Assembly: GCA_030686995.1 (NCBI GenBank)
Contig: CM060707.1
Location: 84,058,472 to 84,122,471 of the forward strand
Source of the DNA: Artemisia argyi
Taxonomy: Eukaryota > Streptophyta > Magnoliopsida > Asterales > Asteraceae
DNA: 64,000 nt
Direction of reading: 5' to 3'
A program made the translations under genes and the position numbers. Shown one piece after another: positions 46,994 through 58,599 of the stretch (the first letter of the stretch is position 1; each line of letters starts with the position of its first letter). The notes under the pieces were generated by a model. It was not told the DNA's origin. It did not search any database and saw only the letters and a list, made by a program, of their open reading frames with translations.

Positions 46994-47590
46994 CCTATTA
47001 AATAGACCTTAAAAATTCAAAATGGGTACAAAAGACAAACATGTCGAGTACTAGCCCACAAACAAAGCCCAACAAGCTGGAAAAACATAAAAATGCAAAT
47101 AACTCATAAAATAGAGCGATTTGGGGCCCGAATCTTCCATAAACCGCCGTAGGAGTTTACCACGACCTTATCCTCGTTGCAAGCTTCATTATGACTTGTC
47201 ACGGTCGTGAAACGAAGCCCCGTAGCCCAAGTTTTGTTAATTTTAGTGAAACCCCTTTTCTCACAAGATCTTGGGCTTCCAAAAACAAAAGGGCCCGTTC
47301 CTCCATGCTTGGGTCTGCATTTGTTTTACTTCAAACAATCTTAATATACGGTCTTATTCGAAAAGGATGAGCCTTTTTTACTCAGATTTATGCGGCCTCG
47401 CCAGGTTAATCCCTAGACCATTTCTTATCCTTCTATCGCCACCCCCAAATATACATACTTAACGAGATTTGAATGTTAACTTCTTACGAGGAAACCAAAC
47501 TTGTTATGAGGGAAGAAAGACCTTATCACTATGTAGGGCCTTTGGCTATGGTTTTTGGCCGGATTTTTATATATCAAACTAACTAAAATA
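46994..47590. other. Unassigned intergenic DNA
   Basis: No gene or element recognised. The open frame at 47271-47462 is short and has no family resemblance. The final eight bases (47583-47590) are the left copy of the target duplication of the following element. Confidence 0.35.
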
Positions 47591-48054
47591 CAGGGGTGGC
47601 GATTCGGGTCGGGTTCGGGTTGTTAGGTTGGTGGGTCAGAAAACCCCAACCCGAACCTGACCCATTTAACCCGTATATATACTTGGGTTGGCAGGTTAAT
47701 AGGCTACACGGGTTGAATAGGTTAAACGGGTTGCGGGTTAACCCGTTGTTTATACAAACGTTGCCACATTACATGAGTTAAACAGGTTAAAAGGGTTTGC
47801 GAGTTGGCCCGTTTAACTCATTTAACCTGTATAATAAAATATAAATAATTTTTAATTTAAGAAAAAAAATCTTAAACTGGTTGGTGAGTCGACCCACTTA
47901 ATTTATTCCCAACCCAAACCTGACCTGTTTAATAAACGGGTTAGATGGGTCGACCCAAACCCGACCTAAAATCTATTTAACTCAAACCGAACCTGTTAAT
48001 TTTGGTGTCGGTTTCAGGTCGGGTTTCGTGTTGGATCAGAAATTGCCACCCCTA
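47591..48054. mobile_element. hAT-type MITE, 464 bp
   Basis: The ends are CAGGGGTGGC and GCCACCCCTA, inverted with one mismatch, flanked by a perfect 8-bp repeat CTAAAATA (47583-47590 and 48055-48062). The interior has many GGGTT/AACCC and GGGTCGGGTT units like the element at 37102-37948, so both belong to one family. It lies about 310 bp downstream of the FLN1 stop codon. Confidence 0.85.
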
Positions 48055-48366
48055 CTAAAATACACAAAACTATATGACCCTTGAATAAAGACATTATAGT
48101 AACTTTTGTATTTTGTTGACTAACTAAAATAAACAAAACTATATTACCCTTGAATAAAGACATTATAAGTTACTAAATTCTGTATTTTATTTCTGGAACA
48201 ACAATACCCGTTAAATTACAAATGTTACTAACAAAATACAACAATCGACATTACTCAACCTAAACTAGCACAAACGAACCAACCCAACCTACCCCAACCT
48301 AGGATAACTCGAAACGAACCAATTGATATTGCTCACTAATTTCAGTAGCTATGATGTAACAAAATG

Positions 48367-51300
48367 TTACCACATTGAAGGCACATACACCTGTTCCTTC
48401 AAATTCTGAGTAGCACTTTCAGTTGGAAATCCTCTAACTGCTCCAATCGTCCACTGGGATATAATTCCAGCAGCAATAGCAAACCTTAGCTGTCTTTCAA
48501 GAACATCTTGATTCTCAAACATCTCTGGGTGAGTCGTCAACTTTCTCATAATACCAGCAACAACTGCATCACCTGACCCTGTTCTATCACAAGTGAAGGG
48601 TGTAATTAGTACGTCCTCTGTTCCAACCACGACCCCATCAAACAAGGGTGAGTAATAATGAAGTCGAAGCGTCCCATCTGTCACAAATACGAACTTTAAC
48701 TTATCATGCCACAAAGGTTCGATTTCTTCACGTGTGTAATGATAATAGTCTTTCCCTTTTTCTCTTGTTTCTTCGTGAGATTCTGCATAATATTGAGGCT
48801 CATAGTTTCGTCTTCTTTCATGGTAGTGCTCGTCTAGAAGGAATTCGAGTTCTTGTTTGCTGACTTCGATGATGTCTGCTTGCTCCCATGCCTCTTTTAT
48901 CACTTTCTTTGTCTCGTGACGGGACTTCCATAGTGGCAATGGGAGATTCATGTCAAAGAATATAAGGCTGCCAAATTTTTTAGACCACGAGATTGCTTTA
49001 AATAAGGCGGCTTGCATCGAGTCAGATGTAAGGACTTCTGAATTGAAGTGGAATATTCTTGCCTGCGTAAAGACAAAAAAAAATGGCATTTTATCAATTT
49101 AATTGAATATTTACATGACACAGGAAGTTTAGACCATGGCATCCATTCTGTACACACCCCTCTTGAAAGAGAAGAGCGGGTAGGGGGAGATATAACCGGA
49201 ACAGAGTGTCCCTCAAAGAGAAGAATTTAAACCATGTACACACTCGGACACTGATATTCAATGAATTTACAATTATCAACACAGTAAGATTACCAGGCAC
49301 ACAATAACCTCTAAAAAGAACCACCTACGTTAAAGAACCACCTACATTCACCTAAAATCGTCAGTTAATCTAACATTATATAGACAGTATACTAATACAA
49401 AAAGATAAACTATATACATCGACTAACAGTGATATTAGAAGGCTATTGACCAGAGATAGTCAAGTAATGATATATAACTAAAAGTCTAAAAGTACTAATG
49501 TTAACACCCAACTTTTTTATTTTCTTTTCTGCAGTATAGATGTTGTAAAGACAATTAACAGGCTTACTAGAAGGGCCTAAACCAAAATTGATATGCACCT
49601 CAAAGAAGCTGATGCGGCTCAGGCGCTAAGCCAAGGCTGGGTTTCAAAGTTAGACTATTGAGAGTCTCACGCTTAACTTGATTATATGCTCTGTTAATGT
49701 GAGTTAGAAAATGCCTGCTTAGAACCATATAGGGAGCCTTAAAGACGTTGAGTTTAACTGACCCCTGCATGCTAACTGTACCTGAAAACCTGAACCTCTT
49801 TGATCAACTCTAATAGTTGAGTTAATTGTCTCCAATTAAACAGTAAGAGCTAATCACGATTCAAGATGATGTTAAATGACCAATTTTTAAATTATATGGT
49901 ATTGTTTAAAGCCCTATATGAGTAGCTGTATCAATGAAACACTAAAATTAGTCAATTAGACAAGTGAACCAGCATAAAGTTGGTAATCCGATAACTCTCT
50001 AGATTCTAATTTACATAATCAATAAACACATTTCAACATTTAAACTTGTTCTGAGTTTGCTTAGACATACACCGATTTTCTCTTACGTGGTTTTATCCCC
50101 TAGATGATCAATCAGACATCTGGGTCATCCCAATGCCTTGTAGAACTTTTGGTCTTGATAACATCATTGACTTTTAGTTTTGATAACATACACTAGCATT
50201 GGTGGTTGGTCTGTAATCATATGTCAGTTTATCACAATGTTTAAAATTCTAAAATTCTTTAATCAACTATCGGTCACTATGTATAGAAACATATTTGAGT
50301 CAATCTTAAACAGATTTGTGGGAAAATACTATGAAACTCAGGGTGCGCTTGGTTCAAAATAGGGAATGGCCGAATGGGAAAGGGAAAGGGAAAGGGAATG
50401 CTAAGGAAAGGAAAAGAATAAGGAAACCATTCCCCTCAATTTATTGGGTAATGGCCCATTACCCACTATTGGATAATGGGTCATTGCATTAGAGCCAACC
50501 AAGCCCCATGTTTCATTTCCTTTCCCATTGATTAGGCCTTTTACCCCTCAACCAAGCACCCCCTCAGTGTCTTGACAATCTACCCACAGAATATTTTTAA
50601 CAGTTTTAAGGTCTAGAAAACAGGAGTGAGGTGATCTACAATGTAGGTGCCGTAGATTTGTTCCTAACTTCAAGACATAACTAGAGCCTATATAATTCCA
50701 AGGAGTTTTTAAAGCAAGAGTGTTGGTAATGACTAAATAAGTACATAATTAGGTGTCGCCCAATAGGAGAAGACGATCTTGCCAGAGCGTGACTTTATCT
50801 GGAGGATGTATTCCAAATCAGAAAGCTGGTACTTTTCAAGCTCAGTTTGATCATCAGTAAAGTTAATCTAGGTTGGATAAAATTATGACTTTAATAGAGA
50901 ACCTCCAAGCTAGAAGGCTTGGTTCTAGTGTGTGATGGCCTCTTGCAAGGATCAGTGAGGTCTTTGATACAGCTGTGTACAACAGAAGCCGTGACTTATG
51001 TCTCGGTCTCCTCATGAAGTAATTAAAGCTTGGAAGCAGTATTTGGTAAAGTAAGCAAAATTGAGCTAAGGAAGGTCAAGGAGGCAGTAAAAACAGTTGG
51101 TTTAAAGTTTGATCAATCAGTTGAAAAAAAAAATAATAATAAATAAATAAATAAATAAAATAAACTGCTTAATAGATAAGATAAGCTTGGTTTGATTCAA
51201 CCGAGTTACAAGCACATGGGCTTTAGTGAGTTGGAAAAGGAGTAATCATAATGCATCTTGTTTTTCAGGAATGAATTTCAGAATGGCTAGATAGATAAGA

Positions 51301-52836
51301 TGCCTCTAGTTGTCTCGTGTTGGCATTTTGGGAGTCATCTTCTAAAGTTAGCAATTTGGGGATAGGGGAGTTTTCATAACACATCTTTGTTTACTAAGAC
51401 ACTTAATTTTTTCAGCTTTCTGACATGAGTTTAAGAATGAGGAGGTGCTTATTTTTTTCGGCTTTGGAAAGAATTTTCCTATACCTATCAATAGGGTGAT
51501 ATAGGATCTTAAAACAAACCGGGCCTCATAGCCTTATATAGTTCCACTTTAAGTGAGTTGTTTATGAGATCATACTGCTTATTAGCTTCAGCGGGCATTT
51601 AGTAATGTGGTTCTGTCTAGGAATGCCTCAAAGAAGTAGACTAAAAAGTAAAAACAAAAGCCCCTTTAGGTGATGAATGACCAAAACTCTTTCAAAAGGT
51701 GAATTCCTCATTTGCATAATCATTCATTAAATTCAGTGACGTTGTCTCAGGGTAGTCAGACATAGAGCAGTAGTGGTCTTTAAAGTGTTCATGTAAAGTC
51801 GAAGGATGTCGAAATTTGGACTATGCGATGAACACACTATTTCATGCCAATAAGGCAACAATTAAGAGGAGCTCACATATTATTATGCTCATCCTAAATC
51901 TAGGTAACCATAAATCATTACTCTGAACCAAAAAAAAAAAAAAAATGCCATTATGAGATTGGAAACATTGACTCCACACAGTGTATTAGTTCACTTCCGT
52001 GAAAGCATATGAAATATCTAACAAAACAAACTACTCGGGTGCCCAAGTGGTTGTGACTATTATGAACCATGCAGTGACAACAGAAATACACTTCGTAAAA
52101 GAAGGAACCTCATTCCACTGCGATTTTTAACATCTTTAATATAGACTTGTCGATAAAACAACATCAAAGACAAAATATTACCTACCTCTTTAAGCATGGA
52201 AAGATTCAATTCAGAAGTAACAAAAGAATCCTCAGCAGCCTCTTTAACTTTCTCAGCTTTCATATTTCCTTTTTTATCAAACAAAATCTTCATATAAGCA
52301 CACCCGGTTTTGGCATTTTCGTCTATCTTCACCCCCCTAGTTTGCACATTCTCCTTATTCATCATAAAAACCAACTCCTGACCAAAATCATCACCTCCAA
52401 CTTTCCCCATAAACGCAGCTCTACCCCCGAGCCTTACGTGAGCAATCGCCACATTCGAAGGCGGTCCACCTGGCGCCCGAGCAAACTCCGGTGGGTCCCA
52501 CTGCAACATCTTCCACTCAGAGTACATATCTGGATGCATTTGCTGATCAGACACTCTAACAGTTGGCACAAATTCCTTCTGTGCTGCTCCAAAACAGCAA
52601 ACCAATGGTGGGTCTTCGTACGGGAAGTCAATACCGTCGTCGAAAGCGTCTAAATCAGGTTTTGAGAAAGTGGGAATTTCTGACTTGGGGGGTTTTGAGG
52701 TGGGTTTTTTGCGGGGGGTGCGGCGAGTGGGTTTGGGTGGGGAAGTGCCATTAACGGATGCTTTAGGAATGTTGTTAAATCTGGGAAATGAATGAAAGCA
52801 AGATGTGGTGGAGTTGAGGATTTGAAGAATCGCCAT
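48367..52836 (-). CDS. FLN1: Fructokinase-like protein 1, chloroplastic (pfkB family, two exons)
   Basis: Exon 1 is 52186-52836 (217 codons) and exon 2 is 48367-49062 (231 codons plus TAA), joined in phase 0 across GT (52185-52184) and AG (49064-49063), giving 448 residues. Residues 1 to about 60 are Ser/Pro/Lys-rich and look like a plastid transit peptide. Then come VCCFG (79-83) with an adjacent Cys pair, the pfkB glycine motif APGGPPSNVAIAHVRLGG (121-138), FFDMNLPLPLW (252-262) and the second pfkB signature CDRTGSGDAVVAG (375-387), with GSGD where most sugar kinases have GAGD. The C-terminus GFPTESATQ..VPSMW is what I remember for FLN1; Arabidopsis FLN1 is slightly longer. FLN1 is known as a plastid nucleoid protein of the plastid-encoded RNA polymerase complex that binds thioredoxin z and is probably not an active fructokinase. 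The frame is open and the start context (AAATGGCG) is good. FLN2 is less likely because its N-terminus is much longer. Confidence 0.9.
49063..52185 (-). other. Single intron of FLN1, 3123 bp
   Basis: The donor reads GAG|GTAGGTAAT and the acceptor TTTTTTTTTGTCTTTACGCAG|GC-like, with a pyrimidine tract before the AG. Joining them restores LKE-ARIF without a gap. It is long for this gene; it contains one MITE (50341-50563), a TAAA/TAATAA microsatellite near 51130-51165 and an A15 run near 51934. No other exon or gene is seen inside; open frames such as 50180-50362 are not supported. Confidence 0.85.
50341..50563. mobile_element. Small MITE in the FLN1 intron, 223 bp
   Basis: The ends are GGGTGCGCTTGGTT and AACCAAGCACCCCC, inverted repeats with two mismatches in 14. 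A 3-bp direct repeat TCA flanks it (50338-50340 and 50564-50566), as in PIF/Harbinger-type insertions. Inside, GGGAAAGG and CATTCCC runs are arranged as a near-palindrome, so the unit can fold back along most of its length. No coding capacity. Confidence 0.7.
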
Positions 52837-53210
52837 TTATGGAGGTTTAAGGATATGGGTTTTGGTTTATCTTAAGTTATCCTGTATTGTCAAACCATTT
52901 CACTTGGAACTAGCACTAGGATGGTAAACCTATCTTAGAGTGACACGAAAATTAACAAATTTAGGTTAAGTCTAAATAAGTTTTGGTCTTGTTTGGATCG
53001 ACCCATCTAATGGGAAAACTCATATGCACCATTGGATATTTTGATCGATGGATGATATTATGTGCCATTAGTGTCATAGTGTCATTTAAAGAAAAATTAA
53101 GAAAACTTTTGTAAACCTAAAAAGGTAAGGTAATTTAGGAATTTCTTTTTTCACCACTAAAAAATGGAATGAACCGGTTTATCTCATTACTATATACACT
53201 CTCCTTTCAA
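52837..53210 (-). promoter_or_regulatory. 5' flank of FLN1
   Basis: This 374-bp stretch between the start codon and the next repeat must hold the 5' UTR and at least part of the promoter. I see no clear TATA box or named element. The T20 run at 53211-53230 and the hairpin beyond are mobile or artefactual sequence close to the promoter. Confidence 0.4.
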
Positions 53211-53318
53211 TTTTTTTTTTTTTTTTTTTTAATCAATATGATCATATTTTATTTCACAACCTAAAAAACTGCCACCCCAAACCCTCTATGCCGCCTCCCG
53301 TTTAGATTTGTTTTCGAA

Positions 53319-53378
<60 letters not shown>

Positions 53379-53410
53379 ATCACTCTTTATATACAGGTTA
53401 AATAGATCGT

Positions 53411-53448
<38 letters not shown>

Positions 53449-53533
53449 TTCGAAAACAAATCTAAACGGGAGGCGGCATAGAGGGTTTGGGGTGGCAGTT
53501 TTTTAGGTTGTGAAATAAAATATGATCATATTG

Positions 53534-53578
<45 letters not shown>

Positions 53579-53612
53579 ATCACTCTTTATATACAGGTTA
53601 AATAGATCGTGT
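53211..53612. repeat. Near-perfect 130-bp inverted repeat with duplicated flank
   Basis: The left arm (53211-53340) is T20, then AATCAATATGATCATATTTT, GCCACCCCAAACCCTCTATG, CGCCTCCCG and an (AAT)n tail. The right arm (53413-53577) is its complement, from (ATT)n to A41. Between them lies A35 plus a 35-bp unit CATCACTCTTTATATACAGG.. (53378-53412), repeated exactly after the right arm (53578-53612). The arms show no mismatch that I can find outside the microsatellites. It could be a fold-back insertion by template switching or an assembly artefact. Confidence 0.75.
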
Positions 53613-55708
53613 TTGGATTATGTGTAAACAAGTTAGGGTTGACAAGGTTGAACTGATTAGTTCACGGGTTCAGAATATGTTGTATGGATATTTTCTTGGC
53701 AAACGAATTACGTTTCATGTGGTTCAATACTTTGTGCATAATGTGTGGTTAAAATATAGATTAAGCAAGGTTAGGATGAACTCAAAAGGTTTTTTTTTCT
53801 TTTTTCAGTTTGACGAGAAAAAAATGTATGGATGATCTCTTAGGAAACGGACCATTCCCATTATTCTTAAAGAAGGGACGTTGGACACTAGTTTGCTTAA
53901 AGAGGATCTTACTAGAATGCCGGTGTGGGTGAAACTACATGATGTCCCCATGGCAGCCTTCTCAACAGATGGTCTAAGTCTTATTGCTACTAAATTAGGT
54001 ACTCTTATGATGCTTGATTCTTTTACTAGCACTATGTGTGAAGAATCATGGGGTTGAAGCAGTTTTGATCGTGCGTTAATTGATATCGAAGTTGAGTTGA
54101 AAGAGTCTTATTGTTGCTATTCCATTATTTAATGGATCGGGGTACTTAAAGAGACTATTTGGATTGAGTATGAGTGGAAACCACCGAGGCATGACTCGTG
54201 TAAAATTTTTAGGCATTCTCTTAATCAATGCCCTAAAAACATAAGGGAACGGACTTCGTTGGTGGATAAATCAAATGATGGTCTTCAAGAGGTTACTAAT
54301 AAGCGTCCTAGTGAGCTGAATAAGGTCGTGTAACCTGCTAGTAACGATGGTTTTCAAACTGTGGTTTATAAGTGTCGAAATGGTAAATGAAGTGCCCATA
54401 ATGGCAAGAGTCGTAAGTTAATCGTGTGAGACAGGGTGAATTTCATTTTCGACCTGTTGGGGATTCAAATGCCACAACGTCTAAATATAGTAATGCAAAC
54501 ACTGCTAAGGGTGCTAAAACGCCTAAGGCTAGTACGTCTAATCTATTGAAGATCATTCTATCTGATAAAGGGAAGTTATATGCACACCACCCAAAGTGAT
54601 GTGCACACCATAATCATTCATATATGGTGTTGTACTATGTCTATCAGTAATGTGATTTTGTGGTGTACACATCACTTTTGGTGGTGTGCATATCTCCCCT
54701 CATCTAATAATCCTTACGAGTTAATTTATAAGGAATTTGATGCAGCTTTTGAAGAAACTTCAGAGAATGACGTGGAGAAGGAAGGTATGAGAATGTCCAA
54801 AGTGGTCAACGATGATACTAGTGATGAAGTGGATGAAGTTGAACATGTTAATGATGAGGCATATGCTTTTTTGACGTCATCATCCAAAAGTACTTAGTAA
54901 GCTAGTTTACTCCTCGTGTTGTCATAAACACCTAGTTGGTAGTTGTTTATCAAGCTTTGCTTGAGGTTAATGTGGCATTTCAGCTAAATTCCATTTATAC
55001 TCTAAATGTTTTGGTTTTAATATATTCTATCGGGGTAATCCTTTACCTAAAATATGTTCCTGAATTACAGCCAAATGATCGAGATTAGTTGGTCTGAAGA
55101 ACCCAAAATGGTGTGGATGTTCCTTTCTCGGTACCCATTGTTTGGAATACCATTAGACCTAGAGGTTAAGAGGTAAATTGGTGTAAATTTGTGTGGTTTT
55201 CTTATTGCATTCCACGCTATGCTTTTCATTTGTGGTTGGTTATGAAACGAAAACTAAAGACTCAAGATGCATTGAGATAATGGGATGCTAGTGGTGATAC
55301 TAATTTAAACCTGTTTCAATGTTCCCTTTGTGAAATGCAGTCGAACTATCACGAACACTTATTCTTTGATTGTGGGTTCTCGTCACAGGTTTGGGCATAT
55401 ATGAAGAACTTGGTTGGCGCTCCTAATATTTCATCCTCGTTGAACTCTATTGTTAACAACTTCATTCTACATCCAAGAAATGTTCGGCTAGAAGTGTAAT
55501 TGCTAAGCTCATGTTTGCGACATATACATATTGTATTTGGCAAGAACGGCATTATAGGCTTTTCAAAAAGAGGAAACAAGCGGTTGAACGAACAAGTTAT
55601 TGAAGTAATCATGTTGACCGTTCGGCTTAAATTTTAAGAAGACTACGAAGGTGGAGGCGTTTTTAAATATTTTGAAGCTTCCTAGCTCACTTATTCGCAA
55701 CTGATCAT
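53613..55708 (+). pseudogene. LINE 1: L1-type element, internally deleted
   Basis: 53614-54360 reads like the L1-type ORF1 of plants (DUF4283 domain): NMLYGYFLGKR, PVWVKLHDVPMAAFS, MMLDSFTSTMCEESWG, then a zinc knuckle near 54190-54240 (SCKIFRHSLNQC) whose first cysteine is replaced. In-frame stops interrupt it. From 54720 to 54897 an acidic tail follows. From about 55090 the sequence matches the zinc-binding domain that ends plant LINE ORF2 (WDASGDTNLNLFQC-like, CEMQSNYHEHLFFDC, QVWAYMKNL), again with stops. Endonuclease and reverse transcriptase are absent in between, so roughly 3 kb was deleted. Its 3' end is at or beyond 55708 where another LINE inserted. Confidence 0.65.
54569..54701. 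mobile_element. Small MITE inside LINE 1, 133 bp
   Basis: The two ends are inverted repeats of about 38 bp: AGTTATATGCACACCACC and GGTGGTGTGCATATCT, continuing with GATGTGCACACCA against TGGTGTACACATC. Flanks ATCTGATAA (54560-54568) and ATCTAATAA (54702-54710) differ by one base and may be a 9-bp target duplication, which would suggest a Mutator-type unit. It interrupts the acidic part of the LINE ORF1 reading frame. Confidence 0.65.
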
Positions 55709-55753
55709 CACATCTTTTTCATACATGTTTTTGGGTAAAGGGGCTTACCCCAG

Positions 55754-55754
<1 letters not shown>

Positions 55755-55840
<86 letters not shown>
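55755..55840. repeat. (AT)n microsatellite in the LINE 2 3' UTR
   Basis: An uninterrupted AT repeat of 86 bases. It lies between the conserved LINE 3' sequence (GGGGTAAGCCCCTTTACCC on the minus strand) and the 3' UTR body, so it is internal to the element. Confidence 0.9.
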
Positions 55841-55842
<2 letters not shown>

Positions 55843-56029
55843 CACAAAAAGTTAAAGTAGAATGGAATGTGGTTGAAGTACCACATTAACCTCAAGCAAA
55901 CGGTTGAACAGCCAAAAAACCACTCGGTTGTGACATGCCACAGACCGGAACACCTACTAAATACAATGAAAAGAATGCTTATAGGGAAAAACAACTTCAA
56001 AGCACAAGTAACACCAAATAAAGCCGCCA

Positions 56030-56960
56030 GCAGACCACTAGTAGTATAATAAACCAGCTGAGACCGCCTCCTTAAAAAGCCTTCCCAAGATAAAAGAAAA
56101 CCCAGTGGGAAAATCCCTTGAGAAGGAAAAAATAGTACAGCTCTCAACTGGCACTCCATTTTCATTAGATAACCAAACGAGCTCAACTCCCAAAATAACA
56201 TAAGAGCAAAATCCATTAAGGAGAAGATCGAATGAGAGAACTCGGCAACTTCCAAAGATCCAACAAAACTTCCACATTCTTCGTCCATTCTTGCCATATG
56301 AAACAGCAAGCCGTCGCCAAAACCAGTTTAGGGATAATGCCCCTAATAGATCTCTTCTTCGACATAGGGATAAGATAAGCCACGATCATATCCAGAAAGG
56401 CTGGCGTATTGGGTGCAACAGTCATGATCTTCACATGCTCCCAAACCTGCATAGAAAAAGAACACTGAAAGAAAAGATGGTCATGTGAATCCGGTTGAGT
56501 GTTACATAAGGGGCACTAAAACATGTTTAAGTTAGTATCACTACTAACATCCCATTGTCTCAGATTATCTTGAGTCTTCAATTTCATCTTAATAACTAGC
56601 CAAAGATTAATAGTATGACGAGGAATACGGTGAGAGAACCACACCAAGTCAAACCAATCAACAACGTCCCCTCTAGGCCGGATACTCTCCCTAACAGCTC
56701 CCAACGAGAAATCTTTAAAAGTATCATCATGAGTCTTCCACATCAACCGATCTAAAGTATCTGGATAAAGAAAAGGAACATTAATCATTCCGAGAAGAGG
56801 ATACTTAGTATACTAGTTATCACGCCATGCCCAATTACCATTAGCAATAGAATCTTTAAACGAAGTAAAACGGGCCAAACCAACCCTATAAATATCCCGG
56901 GACGTAATCAAATCAGCAAGCGGGATCTCAGAACACCTGACCAGGCGACTTGTCATCACC
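56030..56960 (-). pseudogene. LINE 2 ORF2 C-terminal zinc-binding region
   Basis: On the minus strand the frames 56516-56788 and 56216-56452 give VDWFDLVWFSHRIPRHT, LKTQDNLRQWDV, then CPLCNTQPDSHDHLFFQC and QVWEHVK, the zf-RVT domain found after the reverse transcriptase of plant LINEs. The upstream edge carries the first residues of the reverse-transcriptase domain (KEVHDAIFSLGDDKSPG, about 56940-56995), which then jumps at about 56938 to IPLADLITSRDIYRVG, a segment from far downstream in ORF2. A stop (TAG) separates the pieces near 56516. Confidence 0.7.
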
Positions 56961-57242
56961 CAAAGAAAAAATAGCATCATGAACCTCCTTAGGCATCAAA
57001 GAACGGTCATATGATTAGCAACATTATCAGTGAGCTTATTAGAAAAGAGATTAGAAATAAAAGGATGAGTATCTCCTTGTTGCCCAAGAAAAAGCCATGT
57101 AGTGATCAACAAAAGCCAAAGGAACGTGATCCCCATCAACACGAGTACCGTGAATATCCGTCACACTATCAATACAGTTCCTGGTCGCCCTACTCCTAAC
57201 CACCTTATGGAAATAAGCAATATTCTAATCCCCCAGCTTAAG

Positions 57243-58310
57243 TCATTCAACTTTTGCTTTTAGCTTAAGAAATCGCTCCTCAACCATAACCGCATCGTTA
57301 AAAGCTTGAAGATAAGCGGCTTCCTCCAAGTGAAGCTCAACATTGAACGGATCAGCATCAAGAGCACGTTGAACCTCATCAAGCTCATGCCTTAATAGAT
57401 TTACATTAGCATGAATATTACTTTGATCGAATAACAATTTGCGAAGAGGTTTCTTAAGAGCTTTGAGCTTGGAAATTACTTTAAACATCCAAAAACCACT
57501 AACTCCCAAAAACCACCCATCACTAACGATCTCTTTAAACCTCATATTATGAATTAATATATTAGAGACTTGAAAGGGCGAGGAATCTGCTTAATGGACC
57601 TGGGAATACAAAGGACAACAAGGGAATTATCCGAAATCCGATATGGTTGGAATAAAGCATTAGCCCCCACAAATAAATCACAAAACTCAATATTAGCGAT
57701 AATTCGATCAATCTTCTTCAAAATACCATCCTCACCTCTCGGTTTATGATTCCATGTGAAACAAAGACCCGAACTATTAATATCTGACACTTCAATATCA
57801 TGAACATAATCTTGAAATTCCCTCATAGCTATGTCGATATTAGAAGAACTCACAGATTTGTCATTCAAACATAGGGATGCATTAAAGTCCCCAAGTAAAC
57901 ACCAAGGACGACCCCTAACATAACATTTATGGTTACCAAGATTATGCCAAAGATCCCGATGCTGAGTATATCGATTATGGGCATAAATAAAGGAACAAAA
58001 GAACTCCTTTTTCTCACATTTAATACGAAGACAAGTATGAATAACCTGGTCATTTTGGGAGATAACAATAAGATCCACGTCATCCGTGTTCCAACCCAAA
58101 ATAATGTGAGAACCCTTCAAACAAAGAGCACCATTAGATTACCAGCTCCAATGAAGGAAAACCTTCGAACATAACCTATCAAGACTAGAACTAGCCACAT
58201 GCAACTCTAATATTGCACAAACAGAAAGTTTATTATCATGTATAACTTGACGAACCTCATTTTGTTTTGGGGATTGGTTCATACCCGGATATTCCATGAA
58301 GCCACACTAA
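57243..58310 (-). pseudogene. LINE 2 ORF2 endonuclease domain and linker
   Basis: An apurinic-type endonuclease is spread over frames joined by frameshifts: SWNIR at about 58290, QVIHDNKLSVCAILE near 58215-58260, then 57554-58120 with IYAHNRYTQHRDLWHNL, WCLLGDFNASL, SGLCFTWNH and KIDRIIAN. It nicks target DNA and so primes L1-type integration. The usual SDH motif near the end reads SDN (ISDNSLVVL), replacing the catalytic histidine. The frame 57243-57545 (LDADPFNVELHLEEAAYLQAF) is the conserved linker to the reverse transcriptase. Confidence 0.75.
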
Positions 58311-58599
58311 ACATGAGAAACCGTTGTATAGGAAGTGCTTGCCTCCTTTGTACACTCATTTTCCCAATTAGCTCCACATTCAAGTTCCTCCACATCTTCA
58401 CAATCAGTCTCATTTTCAAGATTAGGAACATTCGAAACATAATATGCATTAGACTGTCCAACAGAATTGTTTTCAAATATGTTGTTTTCCTCTCGTAGAG
58501 ATGCAAAGGAGTTCCTCAATGATAGAAAACTAAGATCATCTACATTTGTACCTTTAGGTTCAGTCATATAATCTTTAGATGACTTAGCATTTTCTTCCA

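Noticed and set aside
52147..52754. Plus-strand frames of 168 and 63 codons
   Set aside because: They are shadows of FLN1 exon 1 on the other strand.
55755..55840. (AT)n as the terminal tail of LINE 2
   Set aside because: The 15-bp target duplication lies beyond a further conserved LINE 3' segment, so the AT tract is internal.
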